From: an uncultured Acetatifactor sp.
GTDB lineage: Bacteria > Bacillota > Clostridia > Lachnospirales > Lachnospiraceae
Assembly (NCBI GenBank): GCA_910589655.1
Contig: CAJUTJ010000145.1
Location: 1 to 64,000, forward strand
DNA: 64,000 nucleotides
Direction of reading: 5' to 3'
Below, piece by piece: positions 1 to 6,764 of this stretch (position 1 is its first letter; each line of letters begins with the position of its first letter). The notes under the pieces were generated by a model. It was not told the DNA's origin. It searched no databases and saw only the letters and a program-made list of their open reading frames with translations. Position numbers and translations under genes: made by a program.

Positions 1-424
1 ATACTGGTTATTGGATGTCGCAATCTTATTATACCAAAGATTAGGTGCTGTTTTAATGTCAATACACCATTTATTGCAGTAATTTTGCTTAAAAAATCAA
101 GCATTAAGCCAACTATGCTGGTGGGAAAGTTGAGTAATTAATTTCATTGCCTGCATTTCTCCTGAACTTTCTTATTTCTATACGGAAATTGTTATACACC
201 CGTACTAAAATCTAATCACACTGCGGGCCGACGGCTAAAACCAGTAACGGTTCAGTGTCTTGTCTGAACTGTTGCTAAAACCAAGCGGTCAGGTTCGCCA
301 AGTATTGACAATCAAAGACCCCGTTATTGTCAGCGATATTTTTAACAATTTCCAATCTGCCATATTTACCGTAAGTCGGACACTGGCCGATATAATATAT
401 CTCTTCCAAAATAAATTTCTCCAT
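1..424. other. No gene recognised at the left edge
   Basis: I see no convincing gene here. An open plus-strand frame starting at 260 runs antisense into the end of the hydrolase gene and has no recognisable product or ribosome binding site. The stretch is AT-rich and looks like intergenic DNA or decayed sequence, with no clear terminator or promoter that I would defend. Confidence 0.5.
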
Positions 425-1504
425 TTACTTTTGGGATTTAATTGGATAAGAAAACTTTTCCTGATAGTCCCCGGTAAAATAATAATCGGCGGTCTGTGTA
501 TCCTGCCGATATACGATAGACCACTGGGTCTGCCATTCCCCTTCTTTTTTTGATACCTGACGCAGCAAATCTTTTACTTCTACGTCCGTAAGAATTCCGT
601 TTTTCCCATCATATGCGGAACATAGTAACTCATACCTCTCCTGTGCGCTTTCGCCGCCGGCCGCCGTATCTCCGTTTGCCAGATTAAAGTTCGTGAGGCA
701 CTTGGTGTCCACCACAATCATTTCCCCCTCCACAAATTCCACACTGACGGACGCGCCCGCGGCATCGGAAATGGCAAGGTGATGGCTGATACCGCCGGAG
801 GCATGGATGTCGTACTGTGCCAGCAGCTCCACCGCTTCCTCCACCGTGGCGGCACGGTTCAGCAAAAGCCGTATGGCAGTAGTAATCGTCAGATCCGGTT
901 TTTCGGTGTCCGCGTCCACCATTCCGCCTTCATTTACTTCCAGATCGGCCACGCAGAGTCCGGCTTCATTGATCCCGTCCATGGGAACATAAAGAGCCGC
1001 TACGGCAAGCATTTTATAGATCATATTTTGAGGTACGACTTCGGAGCTTTCCGTAATATTTTGAAAATCGCAGGTAGAAACAGACGCATATCCGTCTTGC
1101 GGCGTACATCGCACTATAATCGGGACGGAGGTCTGCCAGTCAAAATTTCTGCCATAGACATGATTACCCGCACTGTCCCTTGCAGAAATCGTACTGCAGG
1201 ACGGGCCTTCGTTTGTCACTTCCACCTGATAGAACCCTTTGGATATACAATTTGTCAAAAATGCGCTGACTTCTTTATCCGACGATGCCCCGCCGCCGGA
1301 CAGGAATTCTTCAAAATGATAATCCCCCTCGATCTCCATGTAATAAACATTTTTGTCTTCTATGACCGGACGGATGGATCCTATTATTTTCAATTCCTCC
1401 CGGAACAAAATACCTGCACCTGCCATAAATGTTATGAAAAACACCGCAAATCCTGCCAATAAAATTTTCCACAGTTTCCGTTTCCCTGATTTTTCTCTCA
1501 TCAT
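425..1504 (-). CDS. Membrane-anchored choloylglycine hydrolase-family (linear amide C-N hydrolase) protein
   Basis: A 359-residue Ntn-hydrolase of the bile salt hydrolase/penicillin V acylase family, which cleaves linear amide bonds. An N-terminal basic stretch and a membrane segment (residues about 11-33) precede the catalytic domain. The nucleophile is predicted to be Cys103 (PSCSTISARD), with Arg119 and Asp122 in GRNFDW at the spacing expected for Cys2, Arg18 and Asp21 of the family; DGINEAGL follows near 176. Classical enzymes expose Cys2 by removing Met, so this one would need internal processing after Pro-Ser. The position that is Asn82 in bile salt hydrolases aligns by eye with Glu189, so bile salts are not a safe substrate call. 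A structured RNA motif lies immediately upstream at 1505-1561. Confidence 0.85.
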   Translation of the reverse strand: MMREKSGKRKLWKILLAGFAVFFITFMAGAGILFREELKIIGSIRPVIEDKNVYYMEIEGDYHFEEFLSGGGASSDKEVSAFLTNCISKGFYQVEVTNEGPSCSTISARDSAGNHVYGRNFDWQTSVPIIVRCTPQDGYASVSTCDFQNITESSEVVPQNMIYKMLAVAALYVPMDGINEAGLCVADLEVNEGGMVDADTEKPDLTITTAIRLLLNRAATVEEAVELLAQYDIHASGGISHHLAISDAAGASVSVEFVEGEMIVVDTKCLTNFNLANGDTAAGGESAQERYELLCSAYDGKNGILTDVEVKDLLRQVSKKEGEWQTQWSIVYRQDTQTADYYFTGDYQEKFSYPIKSQK

Positions 1505-1561
1505 CCCTTTATTCCTATCCCTTCTGCGTACTTAAAGAGGGGATCTCACCCTCTTGCACGC
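1505..1561 (-). ncRNA. Structured leader motif, copy 1 (upstream of hydrolase)
   Basis: Read on the minus strand, an outer stem GCGTGC/GTACGC (1556-1561 with 1526-1531) encloses an inner stem AAGAGGG/CCCTCTT (1549-1555 with 1535-1541), followed by TTTAAG and a purine-rich segment that leads to the start codon. The same architecture and sequence occur at 61862-61915 and 63914-63967, where the outer stem is GTGCGC/GCGCGC. The paired bases change together, so an RNA structure is likely. Its function is unknown. Confidence 0.6.
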
Positions 1562-1676
1562 ATACCACGCCGCGTAATCGGCATTGTAATCTATTCTCAT
1601 CACTATACAGTAACCTGCCCTTTGACAGTTCGGGTAAAGTGATGAACTTTTTCTATTTTAGCATACTTTTCTGAAT

Positions 1677-1711
1677 AAAAAAACGCCTGTCCGGTAAGTT
1701 ACCGAAACAGG
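1677..1711 (-). terminator. Rho-independent terminator of the lipoprotein gene
   Basis: On the minus strand, GCCTGT (1706-1711) pairs with ACAGGC (1684-1689), with further pairing of TTCGGTAA to TTACCGG inside. The stem is followed by a run of about seven T. It lies about 40 bp after the stop codon at 1751. Confidence 0.85.
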
Positions 1712-1750
1712 CAGGTAAGTTGCATGCGTTTCTATGCGCTCCATTTATCT

Positions 1751-2536
1751 TCAATTTTCCTCCTTTGCCTCGCCGTGATAGTCCAGATTGTGCCACACCA
1801 TTTGAGCGTCGTGCCATCCGTAAGATTGAGGAGGGAAATCCTCATGATATATCTCCACCAATTCATCGTCAACGAAATCTTGAATAGACATACGGACAGT
1901 CCCGCTCTGGTCTATAGAATAAATTTCAATTTTTCGCACACAGAGCAGATTTCCCTCTATCCATTGATGAAAGGTATGTTCTCCTGTCCCTGTGGCACTG
2001 CTGCGATTGAACCCGTAAATAGTCTCTGTTTCCTCGTCCAGAGTGGGCACAGAAATCTTATCATATTCTGGAACTTCCTCAAACAGTCCATGTTCCTCGT
2101 TCCAAATCCAAAGATGTTCATAATACGGCTGGTTTCCCCGAAGATAGGTGCAGGTAAAATCCATATATTCATCAAAATTGGCATCTATGATGTTCCAATC
2201 CAAGAAAATATTGGTATCCGCCGTCAAGGTTTGAAGAGGTTCGTCCATGGAGTACGGGTTCCAGATAGTAAACTGTATAGTGGCGCGGCAAACCTCTGTC
2301 GATGTCTTTTCGTCTAACTCTGCTGTTACCAATAATATCCCAAGTTTGCCTCCGGTATCTACCAGAAAAGCATCGTGGGTATCGTCTATGAGTTGTTCTT
2401 CCAGTACCTGCTGGGGCGGCTTTTGCGGCCGGGTAGTTTGCGGTAAGGCATTGTCTGTTTGGCAGGCGCAAAGCATACAGCCAATAAGCGCCAATGAAAA
2501 TACTTGTAATGGTATCTTTAATTTTTTCATGCTCAT
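1751..2536 (-). CDS. Predicted lipoprotein, function unknown
   Basis: About 261 residues. The N-terminus is a lipoprotein signal peptide: MSMKKLK, a hydrophobic core and the lipobox LCAC, with Cys near residue 25. It should be lipid-anchored on the outer face of the membrane. The mature part begins with a Pro/Gln-rich linker and then a soluble domain rich in Asp, Glu and aromatic residues, with no motif I recognise. The ATG at 2536 follows GAGGAAATTGCCT with good spacing, so the TTG two codons upstream is not needed. It has its own terminator and appears monocistronic. Confidence 0.8.
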   Translation of the reverse strand: MSMKKLKIPLQVFSLALIGCMLCACQTDNALPQTTRPQKPPQQVLEEQLIDDTHDAFLVDTGGKLGILLVTAELDEKTSTEVCRATIQFTIWNPYSMDEPLQTLTADTNIFLDWNIIDANFDEYMDFTCTYLRGNQPYYEHLWIWNEEHGLFEEVPEYDKISVPTLDEETETIYGFNRSSATGTGEHTFHQWIEGNLLCVRKIEIYSIDQSGTVRMSIQDFVDDELVEIYHEDFPPQSYGWHDAQMVWHNLDYHGEAKEEN

Positions 2537-2590
2537 AGGCAATTTCCTCTGCGTTGTTTGTATTTAGTCTACCACAACAGCCGCCAAAAA

Positions 2591-2630
2591 GCGTGAAAAC
2601 GCCTCTCGGTGGCGTGGGTGTGAACAGTTA
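2591..2630 (-). repeat. Partial copy of the GTTACTGTTCAC palindromic element
   Basis: Read on the minus strand, this begins with TAACTGTTCACACCCACG and ends GGCGTTTTCACGC. It matches the left part of the fuller copy at 60589-60721, so it looks like a truncated end of the MITE-like family. It lies in the gap between the DUF3021 gene and the lipoprotein gene. Confidence 0.6.
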
Positions 2631-2689
2631 ATGTATATTTATAAGTTCATTTTTAACGAATACACGATTCCGAAAAGGGAGTTATTTTT

Positions 2690-3124
2690 TTATTTTGATT
2701 TTTTAGTCTGCCGGATTATTTCATTGATTTCCTGTACTTTTTTCCAGTCTTCATAGTAAGCAATGAGGTATGTTCCGGCAAAAACGGCAATGAGCATTCC
2801 GGTCAGCCATACAAAAAATGCGGCATTCATAATGAAAAAATCGTATACCAAAAATCCCATAAATAATACTATCACCGCTTCCACGCCAAAATAGAGAATA
2901 AAAAATATAAAATTGGATTTTATATGGAAAAATCCCAAGATAAAATGAACCAATGCGACCGCGAGACAAGTATACATCAGCTGCACCGCCGTCCTATTGT
3001 CAATGGGGTCAAAAATGCCTAAATTGCTGATGAATACATAAAAAATGATGACAAACGCATAAGAAACCGTAAAGCTGGCCAATGCTTTTATGATTCTGCT
3101 TACAATGGTTGTTTTTCTTTCCAC
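2690..3124 (-). CDS. DUF3021-family membrane protein
   Basis: About 144 residues with four predicted transmembrane segments (near 12-33, 45-62, 70-92 and 95-118 from the GTG start) and a basic C-terminal tail ending QTKKSK. It resembles DUF3021 proteins, which commonly sit beside LytTR-type regulators, as here. The pair is thought to sense or relay a signal from the membrane, but the mechanism is not established. The best start is the GTG at 3124, five bases after GGAGG; the ATG at 3136 directly abuts a hairpin and lacks a binding site. A terminator separates it from the LytTR gene, so co-expression may need read-through. Confidence 0.75.
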   Translation of the reverse strand: MERKTTIVSRIIKALASFTVSYAFVIIFYVFISNLGIFDPIDNRTAVQLMYTCLAVALVHFILGFFHIKSNFIFFILYFGVEAVIVLFMGFLVYDFFIMNAAFFVWLTGMLIAVFAGTYLIAYYEDWKKVQEINEIIRQTKKSK

Positions 3125-3136
3125 ACTAACCTCCAT

Positions 3137-3155
3137 GTCGCAGCTATGCTGCGAC
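3137..3155. repeat. Perfect 8-bp stem hairpin at the DUF3021 start
   Basis: GTCGCAGC, a 3-base loop and GCTGCGAC form a perfect inverted repeat directly abutting the ATG at 3136. It could occlude initiation there, or could be a remnant of the dispersed hairpins seen elsewhere (GCTGCGAC also occurs at 22433 and 47273). Confidence 0.6.
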
Positions 3156-3166
3156 TCGAATTAAGA

Positions 3167-3189
3167 TAAAAAACGCCTGTCTTGGCGTT
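3167..3189 (-). terminator. Rho-independent terminator after the LytTR gene
   Basis: On the minus strand, AACGCC, a 6-base loop and GGCGTT are followed by TTTTTT, immediately after the TAG stop of the LytTR gene. Confidence 0.8.
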
Positions 3190-3630
3190 CTATCTCAGTA
3201 CAAACTTTTCTTTTAGCCCGCTGACATAGTGCCTGTTCACCACCTGACGCTCCCCGTTGTCAAGAACGGCTTCAAACCGGCCGTTTAGCTGCGGCTTTAT
3301 CTCCTTGATTTTTCTGATATTGACAATAGCGGATTTGCTGATGCGTGCAAAACCGTATTTTCCAAACTTTTCTTCGATTTCATAAAGTTTATAATCACAG
3401 AGATAGACTTCCGCCTGAGAATACACAAAAGTTCTTTCGTCTACACTCTCAAAATAGAATATTTCATCCAGAGATAGTTTGCGGATCACTCCATCCTTTG
3501 AAACCATGACCGAAAACATAGAAATATGAATCTCGTCGATAATATGCTGTAGATCTGCATCAATTATCCCGCACTTGATATGTATTTCCGTCTCCTTCTG
3601 CATATCGTTTTGCTCTATCAATAGTTTCAT
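3190..3630 (-). CDS. LytTR-domain DNA-binding regulator
   Basis: A 146-residue protein with a short N-terminal region and a LytTR DNA-binding domain at residues about 45-145 (SLDEIFYFESVDERTFVY, then FARISKSAIVNIRKI and VNRHYVSGLKEKF). There is no phosphoacceptor receiver domain, so it is a stand-alone LytTR regulator of the kind paired with DUF3021 membrane proteins. It probably controls itself and the adjacent membrane protein gene; this is inferred from the neighbourhood. AAGGGG four bases before ATG supports the start. Confidence 0.88.
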   Translation of the reverse strand: MKLLIEQNDMQKETEIHIKCGIIDADLQHIIDEIHISMFSVMVSKDGVIRKLSLDEIFYFESVDERTFVYSQAEVYLCDYKLYEIEEKFGKYGFARISKSAIVNIRKIKEIKPQLNGRFEAVLDNGERQVVNRHYVSGLKEKFVLR

Positions 3631-3739
3631 AGTACCCCTTGTCCTGCAAATTCATTTTTATACCCCCTTGCGTGCCTCTGCACGCGTACCAATCAATATT
3701 TGGGAGTTTACTTCCAAACTTTATTTCCTCGAGCAATGA

Positions 3740-3885
3740 GCCGAGTACCGTGCTTGCACGAGCATAAAGCCGACAAGCTGGCTTGGCGAATGCCGCGAGG
3801 GTCAAATACTAATGCGTCCGGAGGACACATTCAGCTTTGCTGCGTTGCAAGATTGCCCCCGTCAGCTTACTGCGGGGTATTTGAT
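3740..3885. repeat. Complex palindromic repeat overlapping the 3' end of hisG
   Basis: TCAAATAC (3802-3809) pairs with GTATTTGA (3877-3884). Inside are AATGCGTCCGGAGGACACATT, AGCTTTGCT and a CCCCG/CGGGG stem (3857-3861 with 3873-3877). The left part, GCATAAAGCC then GGCTTGGCGAATGCCGCGAG, recurs in inverse orientation at 17812-17860. It probably acts as a terminator or mRNA-stabilising structure for hisG, and it supplies the last codons of that gene. Confidence 0.65.
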
Positions 3886-4541
3886 TTTAACGTAGCTTCC
3901 AGACGCATACGCAGTCTATTGACCAAATCCTTGATTCGTTCCGTTTCCATCTGCATACTCACAGGATTTACAATCATTCTTGCGGACAGAGGACAGACCT
4001 CCTCCAACACCTCCAGCCCGTTCTCCTTTAATGTGGAACCTGTCTCTACAATATCCACGATTACATCGGATAATTCCACCAGAGGTCCCAGCTCCACGGA
4101 GCCGTTCAGCTTGATGATATCCACGGTCTGGTGCTTTTTATTATAGAAATAATCCTTTGCAATGTTGGGATATTTGCTGGCCACCCGGATTCTTTCGTGG
4201 TGAAGCAGAAGCTTTTTGGCGGAGACAGGACCGCAGACACACATACGGCACTTTCCGTAGCCCAGATCCAATACCTCATGGACATTCCGGTTCTCCTCCA
4301 AAATGGTGTCTCTGCCCACAATGCCTATATCCGCCGCGCCGTACTCTACATAAGTGGGTACATCCGGTCCCTTTGAAAGGAAGAACCGGAGTTTTTGTTC
4401 CTCGTTGACGAAAATCAGTTTCCGGGAGTTTTTGTCCTTCATTTCCTCACAGGTGATGCCGATTTCCTCAAACAGTTCCATTGTCTTATTTGCCAGCCTT
4501 CCTTTACCCAAGGCAAAGGTCAGATATCTGTCCTCACTCAT
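3867..4541 (-). CDS. hisG: ATP phosphoribosyltransferase, short form
   Basis: This 224-residue enzyme catalyses the first step of histidine synthesis, condensing ATP with PRPP. It is the short HisG type lacking the C-terminal regulatory domain and therefore needs HisZ, encoded directly upstream. Seen in the sequence: LTFALGKGRLANKT at the N-terminus, YGAADIGIVGRDT near 68-80, and the PRPP-binding region DVIVDIVETGSTLKENGLEV at about 161-180. It is slightly longer than usual: the last codons (ending SNTPQ) lie inside a dispersed palindromic element. It is the second gene of the hisZ-hisG operon; no other his gene follows. Confidence 0.95.
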   Translation of the reverse strand: MSEDRYLTFALGKGRLANKTMELFEEIGITCEEMKDKNSRKLIFVNEEQKLRFFLSKGPDVPTYVEYGAADIGIVGRDTILEENRNVHEVLDLGYGKCRMCVCGPVSAKKLLLHHERIRVASKYPNIAKDYFYNKKHQTVDIIKLNGSVELGPLVELSDVIVDIVETGSTLKENGLEVLEEVCPLSARMIVNPVSMQMETERIKDLVNRLRMRLEATLKSNTPQ

Positions 4542-4599
4542 TTTACCTGTTGTCCTTTCAAATAAACTATTTCCGAAAAGTGGTTTGGCCTATTCATTG

Positions 4600-5712
4600 C
4601 TATGCATTTCTGGTCAGAACCACTGCCGTTCTTTCCCTTCGGAGTTTCTGCGCCTCCGCAAGCTTTTCTTTATAATCCGTCTCATCATAATATAATACTT
4701 TGGGAGATGCCTCAAAAGGAATCTCAACCCTCTGTCTGGAGAGGGCTTCCATGATGCTGTCGATGACTGCACAAAAGCCCACTGCGGGAGCCTTTTTACC
4801 GAACTGCTCAAGGAGACGGTCATATCTGCCTCCTTTGACAATGGCTTCTCCTACGCCATAGGTATAGGCTTTGAAGATCACACCTGTGTAATAATTGTAT
4901 TTGCTTAACATGCCTAAGTCAAAAGAAATGTACTCTGCCACACCATACGCTTTTAACACTTCATACAGATTCTCAAGTCTCTCAATAGCGGCAAGGGAAC
5001 GGGGATTATTCACCATCTCTCTGGCCTCCGTCAGGGAACACATATTGCCGAACATATCAGCCACTCTGAGTAATCTGCTCTGGTAAGGCTCTGCCACTTT
5101 CCGCTCTATTAAAAGCTCTTGGGCCGCAAAATAATTTTTCCCGGAAATACAGTCTCTCAAGTCAAACTCTGTCTCCTCGTCCAGTCCAGCCTCTTCACAA
5201 AGTCCCTTAAAATATTCCACCTCGCCGATGCTGACCTGAAAACGATTTAACCCCGTGCTTAAAAGCGCTTCAATGACAAGGCTGATCATCTCCCCGTCTG
5301 CCTCCACGGAAGGCTCATTGATCAGTTCCGCGCCCATCTGGGTTACTTCCTTCAGTTTTCCCTGCAGGTTGGAAGTATTATTAAAAGTATTTCCTATGTA
5401 ACTGAATCTCAAGGGAACTTGATCCTCACAGAAATATTTCGCCGCACAGCGGGCAATGGACGGGGTAAAGTCGGGACGCAGCACGAGTGTATTGTTTTCC
5501 TTGTCAAAAAACTTGTACAGCTCCTTGCTGGGAGTGGTTCCCACCTCTTTGGAAAACACATCAAAGAATTCAAAGGTAGGAGTCTGGATATCTTCATAGC
5601 CATAGAGACGCAGCTTCTCATGAAGCTCCTTTTCCACGGAAAGTTTCTGCCCGTATTCCTTTCCGTAAATGTCCCGGACGCCCTCCGGGGTATGTAATAA
5701 TTTTTTGCTCAT
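4600..5712 (-). CDS. hisZ: ATP phosphoribosyltransferase regulatory subunit
   Basis: About 370 residues, a catalytically inactive relative of histidyl-tRNA synthetase that forms a hetero-octamer with short HisG and confers histidine feedback inhibition. It shows class II synthetase-like features: LLHTPEGVRDIYG at the start, LVLRPDFTPSIARC (motif 2 region, near 78-91), and the C-terminal YNYYTGVIFKAYTYGVGEAI and VKGGRYDRLLEQF. It lacks an anticodon-binding domain. The ATG at 5712 is preferred, since GGAAAGG lies 13 bases upstream while the ATG at 5724 directly abuts it. A good promoter lies at 5796-5824. Confidence 0.93.
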   Translation of the reverse strand: MSKKLLHTPEGVRDIYGKEYGQKLSVEKELHEKLRLYGYEDIQTPTFEFFDVFSKEVGTTPSKELYKFFDKENNTLVLRPDFTPSIARCAAKYFCEDQVPLRFSYIGNTFNNTSNLQGKLKEVTQMGAELINEPSVEADGEMISLVIEALLSTGLNRFQVSIGEVEYFKGLCEEAGLDEETEFDLRDCISGKNYFAAQELLIERKVAEPYQSRLLRVADMFGNMCSLTEAREMVNNPRSLAAIERLENLYEVLKAYGVAEYISFDLGMLSKYNYYTGVIFKAYTYGVGEAIVKGGRYDRLLEQFGKKAPAVGFCAVIDSIMEALSRQRVEIPFEASPKVLYYDETDYKEKLAEAQKLRRERTAVVLTRNA

Positions 5713-5795
5713 ATGAATAACCATGCCTTTCCGCAGCCTGCAAATGATTGAAAGAAAACGAAAAACCGATATAGGATTTTTCTCCTTATGGACAA

Positions 5796-5824
5796 ATTAT
5801 ACTCTAATTCTACCCTTGCCTCAA
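5796..5824 (-). promoter_or_regulatory. Sigma-A promoter of hisZ-hisG
   Basis: On the minus strand TTGAGG (5819-5824), a 17-bp spacer and TATAAT (5796-5801). The leader is about 75 nt to the preferred start, and I see no T-box in it. Confidence 0.75.
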
Positions 5825-5851
5825 GCAAAAGCTTAAAAACGCCTTACGAGA

Positions 5852-6385
5852 TTATTCCCGGTCTTCCAGATCCTTCTGCAGCATATCCAGATAGGGCACC
5901 AGAATACCGTGCTTCTTAGGCAGAATATATGCCGGGTTCAGCTCCTCATAGCGGAAGCTCTTCCGTCCCCCATCCCTTGCCCGGTTCCAAAAAAACATAA
6001 GCATCTCTAAAGGCAGATAGTACAAAACATCCTTATGTGTGTAATAAATCAGGAAAAAGGCAATTCCGCCCTGTTTTTCAAAGTTCTCCATAAATTTTAC
6101 CTGATGTTCATGTATATTTTGAAGGGAAAAGGTATCTGAGGCGCATTCCTTTGCATCAAAACACACAGGAATCCCCTGAACTGCCCCGATATAGTCCACG
6201 GTGCTCTTCTGCTCAAAGTAGGCAAGGGTAATATGACGATTCTCCTTGTCTATCTTGATAGGAGTAATGGGTGTGGGAATTTTCCGGATCAGGGCGAGCC
6301 CCGCGTCCTCATATTTTTCGTTTGTCCGGTTTATCATATCTTCCAGAGTGGAACCGCGCAGCCCTCTGGAATTCCATGTGGCCAT
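5852..6385 (-). CDS. recU: Holliday junction resolvase RecU
   Basis: About 177 residues. RecU is the Gram-positive resolvase that nicks four-way junctions and works with RuvAB, which is encoded at 40.7-42.7 kb. Recognisable parts are WNSRGLRGSTLEDMINRTNE at the N-terminus, the PD-(D/E)XK-like core with Asp in TVDYIGAVQG and CFDAKEC, and the C-terminal YILPKKHGILVPYLDML. It is at the short end for RecU because the usual N-terminal extension is missing. The ATG at 6385 has AGGA eight bases upstream; a TTG 24 nt earlier is possible. A 20-bp tandem array lies directly upstream. Confidence 0.92.
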   Translation of the reverse strand: MATWNSRGLRGSTLEDMINRTNEKYEDAGLALIRKIPTPITPIKIDKENRHITLAYFEQKSTVDYIGAVQGIPVCFDAKECASDTFSLQNIHEHQVKFMENFEKQGGIAFFLIYYTHKDVLYYLPLEMLMFFWNRARDGGRKSFRYEELNPAYILPKKHGILVPYLDMLQKDLEDRE

Positions 6386-6420
6386 TGTATGTATCCTGTT
6401 CCTTTCCAAATGAATTTCAT

Positions 6421-6740
6421 TTCTTCCGTAACATGATATTTACTTCCAAAATATGAAAATTGCTTCCAAAACACAAAATTTACTTCCAAAACATGAAATT
6501 TGCTTCCAAAACATGAAATTTGCTTCCAAAACACAAAATTTACTTCCAAAACATGAAAATTGCTGCCAAAACATGAAATTTGCTTCCAAAATATGAAATT
6601 AGCTTCCAAAACACAAAATTTACTTCCAAAATATGAAATTAGCTTCCAAAACACAAAATTTACTTCCAAAACACAAAATTTGCTTCCAAAACATGAAATT
6701 TGCTTCCAAAACGCAAAATTTGCTTCCAAAATTCCAAATT
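6421..6740. repeat. 20-bp tandem repeat array, about 15-16 units, upstream of recU
   Basis: Fifteen consecutive 20-bp units begin at 6441 and end at 6740, with a degenerate sixteenth at 6421. Typical units are TGCTTCCAAAACATGAAATT and TACTTCCAAAACACAAAATT. The spacing is strictly 20 bp with no indels, and the units vary only at a few positions. It fills the gap between the RluA-type gene and recU. Open frames cross it in several phases, giving a 20-residue-period peptide, but none has a convincing start signal. There are no spacers, so it is not a CRISPR. Confidence 0.95.
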
Positions 6741-6764
6741 TGGATTTTTGCTGCCGGGACGGAT

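Noticed and set aside
5713..5851. T-box or histidine riboswitch before hisZ
   Set aside because: No T-box sequence or specifier region; only a sigma-A promoter and a short leader.
6334..6729. 131-residue minus-strand protein across the 20-bp repeats
   Set aside because: No ribosome binding site, runs into recU in another frame, and openness is explained by the repeat unit lacking stops.
6421..6740. CRISPR array (also considered for 41767-42050)
   Set aside because: Units are contiguous without unique spacers, units are too short, and no cas gene is nearby; they are minisatellites.
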